Assembly (NCBI GenBank): GCA_036874045.1 | Contig: CM072335.1 | Coordinates: 26,233,501 to 26,297,500, forward strand | DNA: 64,000 nt | Source: Cymodocea nodosa | Lineage: Eukaryota > Streptophyta > Magnoliopsida > Alismatales > Cymodoceaceae | Direction: 5' to 3' | Part shown: in pieces, positions 48,200 through 61,600 of the stretch | Layout of the letters: each line of letters opens with the position of its first letter | Numbering within the stretch: position 1 is the first letter of the stretch | Position numbers and translations under genes: made by a program | Notes under the pieces: model-generated | The model's input: the letters and a program-made list of their open reading frames with translations, nothing else | Databases searched by the model: none | What the model was told of the DNA's origin: nothing

Positions 48200-50788
48200 C
48201 TAAACGGCCATGGGCGCACAGAAATGTTGGTAAAACTTTGGGCCGAAGAAGTCGTGAGCAATACTTCCTCCAGCAGGTGGCCAGTACTTGAACACGGATC
48301 TGCCCAATATATTTTTGGACGGGAGAGGACCCCTAAAAAGGTGGGGCAGGACCATCACAGAACAACTTCAGATGCATATCAAAGGTCAGTTGTTTAGGGT
48401 TTAGAAGAAAGGGGGAAGGAATACACATACCATATATGAGAATCATAGCTGTTGTTGCGATTGTCACCCATCACAAACACCGAGTCCTTGGGCACATACT
48501 GTGTGACATGAACCAGTTAGCAAGAAGACAATACGACATCAAAATGGTTGTGGTAGTCTAATTAGGTACTGGAAAGAAAAAGGCAGAAACATCTGTCACC
48601 ATAGAGTTTGGCCTACCATGGAAATAATCAATAATGTTTTCTCAGGGAGAGAGAGGTCTTACAATTGGATTCATGTCGTAAGACGGAGGCTCGAGAATAA
48701 AATCCTCCTCTCTTGCAGCACCGTTTACTATCAGCTTGCCATCGTGTACCTTTCACAGACGAAATAGCAAGAAAGTTGCACTTAATTTCATGAGTTATTA
48801 GACCTCTACCTTAAGAAACAGGTAATACGATTGATTCATTTAGCATGTCAATGCAAAGAAAATACTTCTTGCCAAAACACTGGTAGGCAGATTGCTTCAA
48901 TACAAAACAAGAACAACTTCCCCAATTTTATTTAACGTGATAAGTGAAAGAAGTTTGGAAACAGATTATATTTCTAAGCTATAAAATTGGTGGAAGAAGA
49001 AAAGAAAAATCACTGGGCTAGCACTGGATATAGCCTATTAGTGTTTCTTACAGCAAGAAAGAAAACAGCCGCAAAAAGAAGACGTGGGCCGTGAAGAATG
49101 ATCAACATCTTCAATCCAACAATGGCATGGAACAATTTCATAGGTGATGCAGGCATCCAAAAATATCCCAAGGCAAGGGACTGACTGACAAGACAGGGAA
49201 TATGCCAAGGTAGTGATCTCGTTCCTATTATAGCATAGCCTGCTACAGCCAAACAAATCAAGCCCTGTAAATGCTCGGCAAAGCAAAAGACAGACACACT
49301 AAGACCGTCAGGGAACACCTTTTGATCTGCAACTTGTCTAGTAAAACAAACTTTCCAAAACAAATAAGTCAACAACTTTTAAGACAAAATCATAGAAATC
49401 TAAGCTTTTCAAAATAAGCTACAGGAGAAAACCTATATAGAATGGAGATGCCATTACATATTCAGTACTCTCACCTCTACTACATCACCTTCCTTTGCTA
49501 CAACTCTCTTGATGAAAACATCATCGTCATTGTATCCTACTTCCTGCATGGCTACAATTGACATTTAGCCATAGTGAATCATTCAAATGTTTACCCAACA
49601 AGAAAATTATCTAACCATTATTTAAAAATTTACCTGCAAAACGGGAGGGCTTTTGAATATCACTATATCATTCACGTATGGTTTTCGAAATAAATATGAA
49701 ACCTGAGCATGATATTTTGACAAAGAGAGGAAAAGTAGAATCAGGATATCACTTGGTTACGATAGGCTTCAATTAGCTGAAGATAAGATAATTTCGAGTG
49801 CATCTAAAAGCTTGGAAGTTGGAGAAAGAAAAAAGTAAATAATGTCGCAGGTATACAACGAAAATTTACCATTACTCAACAGCTGAGGAAAACGAATATA
49901 CTAAGAATGCGAGTCATGAAACTTTCTTTCTTTTTCCATAATAATAGTGGTTTTGCACCACTACCTCTAATCCTCCTTACCGCTATTGCAGATGGTTGAG
50001 TTATGAAACTTAATAGTCCTCGCTTTAGAACATCATGATTTGCGAAACCGAAATTTCAAGTTGTTAAACAATGGGAGATAGGACCACCCATAATCGAGAA
50101 ATAAAACCTTGACCTATTTATTCTCCTTGATCTCAATCCATTATTCATTTCTTCAAAAGGACCAAGAAGCCGAAACGAAACCCATTTCCCTCAATACCCA
50201 AAAAAGCCACGATCCTAACAAAAACCCATTTCCCAACCATAACTAGAAGATAGAAAAAGAAAAGTTTCATACCTTCTCTGCAACTATTCTGTCCCCCACA
50301 TTGAATGTGGGATACATTGATATCGACGGTATATGACGCGGCTCGGCGAGATACGAACGGAATGCCAAGGAGATTGCAATGGCAGCCAAGACAGACTTGC
50401 CGTCACTGGAGATGGCACCGAACCACTCGGGAAGAAGACTCTTCTTTGCTCTCTCCTCACCATTTCCCTTGACACCAGCAGCAGCAGCTCCATTCCCCCT
50501 TTCCGAGAAAGACGACGCCTTTTGCCCCTTATCTTCGAGATTGACGCTTCGAGACTTCGCCCGGAGGGTTGTGGCGCACGAACCCGGCCTTGGGACGGCG
50601 CAGGAGACGTGCCTTTTGGAGGAATGACATGAAGCCTTCAATGCAGGGGCTACGCTTGTGTGCGCAGTGGGGGAGGGAGCGAAGTGGGCACTTGCGGAAG
50701 AAGGGTTTTTGGAGGAAGGGACGAGCTGGGTCTTCCTGGAACTAGGGTTTTGGGTGGGCGGAGAGAAGAGTTGGCGCAAAGAGCTCAT
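48200..50788 (-). CDS. PLSP1: Plastidic type I signal peptidase (thylakoidal processing peptidase)
   Basis: Six exons: 50,788-50,273, 49,702-49,634, 49,543-49,475, 48,749-48,663, 48,498-48,431 and 48,332-48,200, giving 313 residues. The Ser/Pro-rich N-terminus is a likely transit peptide. [27 protein letters not shown] marks the membrane anchor. The catalytic Ser is about residue 157 in [15 protein letters not shown], and the catalytic Lys is about residue 207 in [12 protein letters not shown]. Box E is [17 protein letters not shown], followed by [19 protein letters not shown]. The family removes thylakoid-transfer signals from lumen proteins and matures the Toc75 import channel. The C-terminal tail after YWPP is unlike that of relatives I remember. 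An in-frame ATG at 50,878 would add 30 residues. I prefer 50,788 for its transit-like start. Confidence 0.93.
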
Positions 50789-50878
50789 CTTCTTTCCCTT
50801 TGCTCCGCCTTCCTGCCCGCAGGTGGAGAGGCTCGAGGCTGTAGTACCCGATGACTCCGACAATAATTTTTTTCGCAA

Positions 50879-53376
50879 TTGGCGTAATATTTTTTTATAT
50901 TTAATTTTTGATAAAAATCACTAATATTGACATAAGAGCTAAACTTTTTTCCTATCTCGTGAAAAAATTAATATTCAACGTGTAAACATGTTGAATTTCC
51001 TTCTAAACTTGTCTGGATTTCTTTTACCCTTACCTTCTTCTAAAAAGATGTGAACCCAGAATGGAAATAGACTTTGCGGAAAATGCTTAGGTTGCTACTG
51101 GGGAGGGCTCAGCTCGTCCCTTTCAATGCAACTAGACTGACAACGTTGAAGGAGATAATAAATGCTTATCTACTTTGACTTACACTTTTTGATCGAAACT
51201 TTAGTTTGTTGTGTTTTCCTTCCCGATTCCATAATTGAAGGTTCATCAATCTAACTTATCGTTTATCATAAACATATGTATATTCAACATGTTAACGGTA
51301 GAAGTTGCATTTATACATACCACGGTATTATTAAGATCCTTTTGATTTTTGAGATTTCACCAAAATCGAAGTCAAAACATTTTTGACATGATCGACTTTA
51401 AGAAAAATGCAATTAATCTTTATAATGATCTGCAATTATTTTTAAAAATATGAGAATCGACGTTTATGCCAAGCATCAGATTTTTACATCAAAATTTTAT
51501 GTCCATGAGTGTCATCATGTTCGTCTAAAATCAGTGGCTTTTTTGTCTCATCGTCGTGGTTGTCTTGATTGATGATTAACTGGAGAGGCTCTTCCTCCTA
51601 AACTCCGAATGCCTCAATCATACCAAAATAGATTGAAAAAGGTAGTCACTAAATATTTTCCCATACTTAAGTTGTATTTGAAATTATAATTTTGCTCTTA
51701 ACTTTTTTCAAAACGTACTTCTAAGTACACCCAGATGGTTCCAATCTTTTAGAAATGCAGCTTAAAAGTATTTTTCAAAAAGTTAATATAATCATCACCT
51801 TATGCATATCTATTTCAAATTTAGTACTTTTGAAGATTGTCTTTATATTTATTATATTTACACAAAAACAAGAGCAATGCTGTTTTCTAATATGCAACCT
51901 TTCCTTAAAAAGTTATAATCCTAATTGTAATTCCAACACGATAGTAAATCAAGTCAGCGATATAAGAGAACGAGTTTAAGGTATACAGGTGTGCTTGTAA
52001 TAAAAAATTTTATAATGACACTTTTTATTGATAATGATGATTTTTATAGAATCAAAATTTGAATTTTAATAAAAATCTTGAGTAACATTGCTTCCAACCA
52101 AGCATGAACAGATTTATCACAAATCGATGGTAGATAAAAAAATATTCTTTTTAATCCAAAATATGTTTTTATATGTCATTCTACTGTAGTTCTTTTTACA
52201 TAAAAAATACTCTCTTTTTTACAAAATATGTTTTCAAATGCATCTCACAATTTTAACTTTTTCTGAAAACAAGGTGTCTATGTTTTAGTTCAAATCTACT
52301 GACTTTTAAGAAGCAACATATAGAAAAAATCTATAAGCATTGTGCTATATTTTCAAGAGCATATTTATAACTTTTTATATTTATATAAAAAACTACTAGA
52401 AACGGCAAAAAATAGTTACAATACAATAAATTTTTTTAATAAGTTAGTTTTCCTGAAGAAGTTATGATCCCAATACAGCTCTAAGCAATCTTAAATTAAG
52501 GTCCCATTCAGAACCACTAATTAAATTTCACAACTTTAAATAAAGAAACTAGCATACTTAATAAACAGGTCTATAATAACTTATTAAATAATTGGTAAAA
52601 TAAATCGTTAAGTTACTAACTAAATAAATGAAGACTCACGTTTGAAAGCACTTATTCAAAGAAATACGAAACCTAAATAAGATTGTGTAAAAAATAGGAT
52701 GAATTGTTGAGAACACGTGGAACTTTCCTTTTAAAAGTGGACGTGTTCCTGCGCAACCACAAGAGATTAATCGAGTAAGAAAACAGTGGTGGTGAGGAAA
52801 GACCCGATACCCACCACACATGTAATGCATCCATTCATTGCTGGACCATTTCCACTTTGTTAATTTAGCTAAGGGCGCATTAGCATTAACACGAGAGAAA
52901 GCTAAATGTTATTATGGCCATAAAAGTAATAGTAGAGATCAGAAACTTACAACCCTCGCGAAGCCACTGACTTGAATGGATGGATATTCCGGTATTGTGA
53001 AGACCAGATACGGGTGATACCTGCTTGCTTGAGGACTAGGCGTCTTCTTAGCATATGATATACGTACCTCCGTCAAAATGAACTAATCAAACATGTGCTC
53101 GTGTTCTTCAGAAAACCAGCTCTGGACGGCGTGTGGAATAGAAGATGCACGCAAGGATATCGTTTACTTTTTAACATGTTGGAAGGTAGATCCCATTTAC
53201 TGAACCCAATCATCTCCTTTATGTGAACCGAAAGGCAAGCTTGAATAAATACCCTCTGGAAAGCTGATTCCAAAAGGTGAGCATGCATCAGTGCAAGCTC
53301 TACAGAGACATCGACCTTGCAGGTCAGAAGCAGATGTCTCGGGGAATATTGGTGTGTGGATTTAGACTCACTCGAC
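50879..53376. other. AT-rich intergenic spacer
   Basis: This lies between the PLSP1 5' end and the lysidine-synthase-like 3' end. 52,950-53,376 is probably a 3' untranslated region. The remainder is AT-rich and shows no exon-like or transposon-coding sequence. Confidence 0.5.
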
Positions 53377-56300
53377 TCAGTTGTATGAACTAAAACCTCC
53401 TCCAAGGGGCACCCTTGGTTTGAAGACGACTTCAGCTGACAGCAATGGACAACTCTGAAAACCGATGCTCTGAATGAGAAGAAAAAGTTCAGTCGAAATT
53501 TTTTTTAAAAAAGGAGAAATATATGTCAATATTGCATGGAACAATTTTTGTGTAGTTAATAATTAGACAGTAAATTGCATTATATTAACCTTAGTCGACT
53601 CAAAACAAGGAATGAGTCAATCCATTAAGATGGATGATATAAATCATCTCAAGGATGAATCAAGAATAATTGGGGTGTGAAATTCACAAAAAGATTTGTT
53701 CAAGATTATACTACTACATGGGAGCTTTCTGAAATGGTGAAACCACGTGGCATTTACAATCTCAAGTCCATATTTATATTTTTCCAAGTGGGGCACTCTG
53801 AGAAAACCAAATAAAATTTATCATCTCTTGTTTATCTCTACATGGGCAAGCATTTGTGCAAACATGTAAAGAGTATCATCAAGAAGTATGGCAAAAAAAC
53901 TTACCGGAATGCTGACAAGTAATCCATGAGAATCAACTAGAACAGGAAGGGCCCTTCGGGCAGGAAGTGGGATGGACTTCAACATGCTCAAAGCTCTTTC
54001 CGCTGAGAACCATGTTTGTTTGGTGCAGTAAACACTTTTCTTAGAATTCCTCCACATCATACCACTCGAAGTGTTAAGATCTTTCTGCCTCTTTACAAGG
54101 TTTGCAAGATACAGCCAATCAGAATCAACCATAGTGCGTATTGAAATAATCGACTCCTGTGCAATACTGCAGGACTCACAAATAGATGATTCATTATCCT
54201 CTTTCAAATCTAACCTGAAATCAGCTGTCTCCAAAGAAATGATATCCTGGGTAATCTTCCCATGAAACTTCCATGACATCAAGAATCTGCTCATGAAATG
54301 GCATGCCTGGCTAAAATGAAGTGGAATGCTCAAAACAGAGTTGGACTTTGTTTTTTGGACCAAACCATGGCGAATTTTCATTTCTGTATTTCCATAGAAA
54401 TGTTTGCGTTCTTCCATTACCAATGATGTGATGCTTCTAAATGTTGACTCACCAATAATATTAAGTTTCTTTGCCTCCATCAGAACATCAATGGAAGACT
54501 TCACATGCAAAAGCGGCGCATCTGAAGTGCTGATTGAGTAATCTATATATGATTTTGCATTCATGATAACCTCACTTATCTCTCTCAAGAGACGAACAGG
54601 TGTTCCATCAAATCTTTTTTTGAACAAAGGTTTTCCTTCAAATGTCTGAGAAAACGTAGTCTTTGAAGGTTCAGGAGAGTCAATGGAAGGACATACCAAA
54701 ACTTTCATACCTTTAGAACCAGGGGCAGCACATAAATAACAACCGGCTGCAGTTAAAGCATTCTGCAAAGTTGTAATAAGCAGTTAAAAACAAATAAGTA
54801 CTTGCCATTTTTCCATTAATACTTAAAACATCAGGAACTGCTTGTTCACTTACAATGGACAATATAATACTGGAAATAGTTTTGGATGATTTACCAATAA
54901 TTGGGTTAAGAGATCATAGATACCATCCCCTGTCAGTCATTATTTTTTTACTTTAAACAATACATTCAGGTAAATTATAGAATACATTCTTAAAAAAAAG
55001 TTAAAGGATAAAATATTAATAACTGCAGGTGCCTGATGGCAATCTCACAGCACAGCACGCGAATGGTTTGGAAGACGCAAATTCATACTAATATTTTGAG
55101 AGGACAGGATTCTAATTATATAATTATTTTATTAAATGAGCTAAATCAGGTATCAATTAGAGGGTGATACTTGGCACAAGGGAAAAATTGCTCCATTGAT
55201 CTAGGATGACAGGTTTGAATACTAGAAACAATGTCTGCACTTGTAAAAATTCCTAGATGTCTTTGTAGAAATAGATCACTCCAGACCTTACACTGGTGAA
55301 AGCCTTGCATTTAATCATTTTTTATAACAAGTTTCGATTATTCAATTGCAAGCATGTACAGACAGCATTGGCATGGACTAGTACAGCATTAATCACCATA
55401 ATTTTTACCATACCGGCTATTAGTTTGATGTACAAAACAACAGTTTAAAGATTTGACTATAATCAAATAAGCATGAAATACCAGTTGGATGGAGCTGAAA
55501 GGACCTTGCATGGGATTTTCCGGATATAATTCAACAGCAGTTGTAAAACACCACCTCGAATTGGCCTATGTCTTTGTGAGATGAACTGTTGCAGTGAATG
55601 TGTTACTATTAGTAGACAAAGTCAAGATAGATTTTTCGCTACACCAATTAGTAAAGGTGAATAAAGACAAACATGGATCCATAAAATAAAATAGAGTCAC
55701 CTGCAAAAGAAAAGCCAGAAATTTTGCCAAGCATAGGTCTTCAACAACCGAAGGACTCAGATTATTTAGATCAATGATGGCATAACCATGCTGCAAAGAT
55801 AAATGGATCTACAAGTTATTATCAGAATTTATCCAATCCAACTTGTTTACAATTTCTAACTTAACAAAAGATGGCAAACTAAGTTCATCAGAAAAGACAA
55901 CTGATAAAGTTCTATCCTTTAATATCATGATGACATAACAATAATTCGTGATACATTATTATTACAGCAATTACTTCTCTCTCAGAAATGAAATGGCTTA
56001 CTTGTACCATAAGGATTGCTAAGAAAATTTTATGAGAGCTTTGTAGGATAGTTTCTCTTGGTAAAAAAAGTTGGTGGTGGAATGAAAATATACAAAAGAT
56101 AATAAAAGAAAAAAAAAAGAATACTATAAAATCTATCATAAATGTAAAAATTAGGAAAATTTAGAAAGGTATAAGCTAACAAATAGAAATGCTAAGGAAA
56201 TTATTAATGAAGTTAGCAATCAGCCTAAAACTTGATCGAACCCTTCACTCTACTTTCTTGGCTTAAGCATCAGAGAATTCCTATGATACATACACCATAG

Positions 56301-59300
56301 GAGTTAAGTCCTTCCTTTATTTTGGCAAGACAAAGTGATTCATTCTATTACCCACTAAGTCAAAAAGATTGAACGAACCAAGTCAAATGAAATATCATTA
56401 TTGAAAAACTAAGATGCATCATGCCATCATCCTTCAAAGAAAAAAATAAGACTCAAGCATTTATCAACCACTACATTATACTATTGATTCTTAAGTAGAA
56501 AACAAAGTTTTATTAAAAATATTATACTACAACTTACAAACACTATGAAAAGATACCTACATCTATTACTGTCACAGACTTCTCCAACATGCTGTAGCAG
56601 CTATTCTCAACAAATGATCGAGTCAAGCGACAAGCAGAAATTAGTGCATGCAGTTCAGATTTGAACAGACCTGCAGTGATCAGCAACCTATCTACCGTTA
56701 ACTGGTTTAGTCTGAATAAGAAATGTAGCCATCAATAATATCAGAACATACTTTAACCAGTGACACAACCAATAACTATATTCAATACTGATTAGGTGAA
56801 AAAGTGTATTATACATGCAAAAGAGCTAGTCCAACAGGCGTTTAAAATTTACTTATATTATAACAAAGACAGAAATCAGATATTAACTCAAAATAATTAA
56901 TAAATAATTCCAGCTGATAAAAATGGAATTCTGCAAATACAATCAATATGAAAGTTTGATTACTTAAAAAAGTTAGATTTAAGAGATAACAAAACCTTCA
57001 AAAATTTTGTCATCTCTTCCCAATTTTCACTTAAATGTGGAAGCATAAGACTCCAAACTTGTTCATGCCTTCCCTAACCATTTTTTGTTGGGTCCAAGGA
57101 AGAACAACTGAACAAGTTCCACGGACATGTATATTTATGTTGATGACTTATTTGATGGAAAGAAGCGGCAACATGTGATGATGAAAAAAATCTGATCCTC
57201 CACTTTGTTCCACTTTGCTTGGTTATTGTAGAAAAAAACTGATCCTTATGATGATGGAAGTATATTCCAAGAAAAGGTCTTGACAACTATCAGACAGCAA
57301 TAACATAAGAATAATGGTGATGGCAGTATGGAAATGACAGCAGAAACAAGAAATTGGAGGTCCTGGCAGAAGTGTGATCAGGATTCTGTCTCATTAGGAG
57401 TCAATTTTCTCCACTTGTTACCTGTTGAACTTCATCTATTTAAACAACAATGTTGGATGCATAACATCCATTACATTATCTATATGAATTAAGGAAAGAC
57501 TACTATTCTCACCTACCAATCCCACAATAAATCTGATTTATTATTGGCTGTGGATGGTATTAGTAATCATCTCAGCGAGAAATTTGGCCTTTATGGATGA
57601 GATTTATGAATGTGCACCCATGTAACACATCTAATGGTTTAACTCAGGTTGAATAATGTGCAATTGCTTTCATCAGCATATTTTTCAAAGATAAGTAATA
57701 TTTTTAAATCAATGCATGTAAGCATGTTAAAGGCCTTCAAAAAAATCTTAATAATCCTTCTAATGTACTTCCAATTTGATTGATATAAGTTCAAATATTA
57801 CCATCACTTTTTCAATGTGAAATTATTCCAATACTTCACTCACTTGTGACCCTTTTTATTACAAGTGTACTTGTGATCCTTTTTATGTCTTACAAGTGTA
57901 ACTTTGTTTGGATTGGATTAATGCATGAAGACCTAAACCCCGAACCTTAACATGTTGAAATATAGACATTCAATTCAAAATTGATTGACAATGAGTGAAG
58001 AGATATTTTTATATATAAGTTTGAGTCTTATACACCTTTTCAATTTCCAATACTGAGTATTCCAACAATATAGAATAATAGGAATTATCATTCTTAATAT
58101 TTTATTTCATATTTTTATTTTTTTTCTTCATCAAATGAAATTTTAAAATAATTTTAAAAATGCATCGTTTCAGTTGTAGCTTTTCATATGCAGTTGCATT
58201 TTAAAAAAATTATACTTTGCAAATATAACCACTCTAAAATACCATAACAGATAAGTATTTCAGGTCACAACCTCAGACAGTCATGACCACTGTAGTTACT
58301 CCCCACCAATGTATAACATTTTTATTCTACTTCCAGAGGAGAATATCAACCATGAAGGAAGTCCATTCGTAGCCACTTCTCATTTCATAAGATTTGAATT
58401 AGATGGGGTAGTTACCCTAGGATGTATGAACTTTCACACTGAAGTCCCTGGGCATGGACAGAGAGTCCGTGTTCAAGTCAGAAGGTTCTGCACAGTCTAT
58501 TTATTATGAAAGCAAAACACCTCAAAGACAACTTTATTAAATATGCACATTCTATTCTAGAATGTTAAGCACATCAAGAGAATATTCTGTATGTGTCCAA
58601 TTTTAATTTGGCAAGGTGTATTTTGTATAGATCCATGCTTTCCCCTAGGCATTGACCGTCTAACGACTGATGAACTTCCTTCCTGAGGAGCAGACTCTGG
58701 CCTATGATAAGTTATTCCCCAATCTTTACACACTAAAATCATATAAAATGGTATCTATAAATTTATAAAATCTAAAATAATATTAATAAAAATTCCCAAA
58801 ATGATTTTTCAGTGAATTTTGGTTAATGTTTTAATTTTTGGGATATTATTGATACTATTTATTGTGTTTTGAAAAGGAAACTATTTTTTGTTACTGATAC
58901 TATTTTAAATTTTTTTCTAAAGTTGCTGATACTATTTTTATGTAATTTTATTGTGTGAAACATGATGTTCCACGTATTAACAAAATGAGGTAGTTTCATT
59001 AGAAATTGTCCTTATTCTATATTTTAATAATTATGCATCAGAATTTTAAAAGTATGAAAAGACATTTCGCCTATAAAGCCTAGGTATGGATATGAGCACG
59101 GATATCAATACAAATACTGATATGAGATACATGAAATTTTAAAATCAAATGAGAGGAAAGTATGATACAAGATTATGAGTATCATTTCTAATAACATAAT
59201 TATGTGGCACAAACATGGATATGAATATTTTTTTAATGTATATATTAATTACAATATTTTTAGAAAATAGATGACAAGAAAAAAATAACAATAAACCTAG

Positions 59301-60447
59301 AATGCTAGTTACAGTATATTGATAACCAAAAAGTTGATACAATATATACACATCAAATGCTAATAGCTAAACACATTCATGATTTATCGCAAAATACAAA
59401 TTATATATTTAAGTGCAAAGATCTAATGGAAAATCTGGTCCAATAGCTCTTCTCCACTAAACACAATAATATAGGTGCTCTAGATGCCATCTTTGTATGG
59501 AATTAGCATGACTTGACGATCAAATTCTTGGTTGGAATCATCAATTTTTTGTCAAAATGTCATATGGAAACAATATGATATGAATACAAGTAACCTCATG
59601 CATTGGGTATCATAACATTTCACACTAAATTTAATTAGAATCACATGCATGATATTTAGTTATTCACAGCAAAAGAAGTCTAACATGTTAGGTAAGATGA
59701 CTTGCTTGGCATGTAGAGTAAAAGATAATGATCATTAGAGTTGTAGCATAAGAATAGAAATATATTTCAAACGTTACTTTAGAACTCACGTGAGGATTTT
59801 CTCAATGACATGCGAATCCTATTTCGAGAAAATAGTGAACTTTGGTTGGTTGGATCTTCAACCCATTCTTGATGACTATCTTGACATATCTAAGAAGAAA
59901 TTTAAAGCCAGCAATTCCGATTTAGAATATAAACTTCACAGTTCCACAGCAATGGTAGGCTTTCTTAATAAGTGAATAAATCAGAAATATAAAGATTGAT
60001 ATAAAGAAAATAGGTCATAGCCCTGTGATGTGAAACAATATCATTTAATACTCCAAAGATTATTGTGGAATCATGATGATAACCATAATATGTAAACCTC
60101 GAGTGCAATCCTCCAAACATTAAACAAGAAATACAATAAAATAGAGACAAAAAAATGAGATAAGGAGACCGCAATGTAGTGAAAAATATAACTTATCCAT
60201 GGAAAATAGAAAAGACAATGAACATTGAAAAGTTACTGAAATAGATCTGACTTTAGTAATAAATACTGACTTTGTACATATCCTCCTTGTAGAGTTCCAG
60301 CATTGGACGTACAACAAGAATACCATGATTAATTGTGTGTAGTGCACAACATTCTGACTTTGTTGGAAACAATTGAGAAGTAGATGCCATGCCAGCAAGT
60401 CCAAGGACACTACTATTACGTGATAATCTGAGGATGAATAGTTCAGC
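53377..60447 (-). CDS. RSY3: tRNA(Ile)-lysidine synthase-like protein, 3' exons (partial)
   Basis: Seven exons in phase: 60,447-60,271, 59,889-59,790, 56,670-56,561, 55,790-55,701, 55,585-55,505, 54,762-53,905 and 53,469-53,377. They encode at least 502 residues. TilS signatures: AELFILRLSRNSSVLGLAGM (just after the usual HHADDQ), EWVEDPTNQSSLFSRNRIR, the plant-specific LTAAGCYLCAAPGSKG, and a C-terminal IPARRALPVLVDSHGLLVSIP, ending VPLGGG. TilS converts C34 of tRNA-Ile(CAU) to lysidine so that it reads AUA. The plant form is plastid-targeted and its Arabidopsis gene, as I recall, is RASPBERRY3. The exons with the SGGxDS ATP-binding loop are not visible before 61,600 and must lie beyond the LINE, or be lost. 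In the visible part no stop is seen. Confidence 0.85.
55165..55323 (+). mobile_element. Degenerate Au-like SINE in lysidine-synthase-like gene intron
   Basis: The plus strand reads TTGGCACAAGGGAAAAATTG, CTCCATTGAT, the B-box-like GACAGGTTTGAAT, then TTACACTGGTGAAAGCC and TTGCATTTAATC, ending in a T-rich tail. The order and spacing match the SINE at 45,270-45,425, but with more changes. Confidence 0.68.
56671..59789 (-). other. Long intron of the lysidine-synthase-like gene
   Basis: This 3.1-kb AT-rich intron shows no coding domain. A slightly GC-richer stretch (58,340-58,510) has a long but unrecognised plus-strand frame. I see no clear transposon ends. Confidence 0.5.
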
Positions 60448-61600
60448 CTGCACTAACATTTTGTCACATTGAAGTTGTATAATTGTATCACAGATTTTAA
60501 AATACACATAAAAAACAATTATGCCTACTCTATAACTAAATTATTTTGAGAAAATTTAAACTTCTACCATAAAAAAAACAATACATTTGATTAGAAAAAA
60601 ATTGATTAATGCCAAATGTATAATATCACACTTTTATAATCGGTGTGCCTACATCTCTTGTTTTTCTTATTCTTCTTTTCTCCTAAGGCTTGGTTTGGGG
60701 TCACAATCAAGGACCTCAATTTTACAGACTGTGCATTTCAGAGAAACATGTAAAGTGTTGATTCTCAAATACTACTATAGATTTTCAAATATTAATCTAA
60801 TGCTGTCCTCTTGTTGATAATGCATTTGCATGATTAACCAGCAAAAATTCATGAAACTGCACCAAGAGATTTCTCCAGGCATTAGCTCCCTTGTGATATC
60901 TGTCCAGCCTCACTTCCCCTTTCTTAAGTCTGGAAAAACCTATGAGGGGAGGAATCACTGTCATCATCCTAGAGGCCATTGTGGGTGGAAGGCTTTAGGA
61001 TTCTAGTTTCAGTGTCAACTGAACCACAGTAGGAAGTCCCACCTTCCACTCAAACCCAATAGCAAAAGGAAAAAAAGAGGTGGGTGAGCAATACAACAAG
61101 GTGGAAAATAGGGAATAAAGGACAAAATCATAAACATACCACAATCCTCACCTTTCCAGCCAAAAAAAATAATCAACAATGGACTCAACAGTGATAAAAA
61201 GTTTTGCTTGAATCTCTCCTCAAATTATGTGTAAAAATTGAGATTTTGCACAACCAAAACCTATTAAAAACTTCAAATTTCCGGACCAAATGGAACCTAA
61301 GACATGAGATTCTCTTGATATTGTGTTCACCTTCATTCACCTGTGGCACACAACATATCTGAAAACAAATTTCAATCACTTCCTATTTTTCATTGCAGTT
61401 AGCACCAAAGATATTCAATATCATTTTTATCTTATATGAACTATCATCATTATTTATTTTAGTTCCTTAAGTTGCACATAAGTAGTTCTTGTTCCATGTC
61501 TCCATGGTAACTACGAATTCTAGCAAACTGGCTGATTAAAAATAAAAAAGTTTTGGTTTAAACCTCCCTGCTTCCAGTGAAGTGTAAAATGTTCTCAGCT
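60448..61600. other. Intron or upstream flank of the lysidine-synthase-like gene
   Basis: The preceding exon, which should end with the HHADDQ motif, was looked for on the minus strand and not found. The sequence is AT-rich with a short unrecognised minus-strand frame near 60,800-60,980. Confidence 0.45.

Noticed and set aside
58309..58509. Possible third SINE or small gene in the long intron
   Set aside because: GTGTTCAAGTC resembles a B box, but no matching A box, body or tail was found, and the open frame has no recognisable domain.
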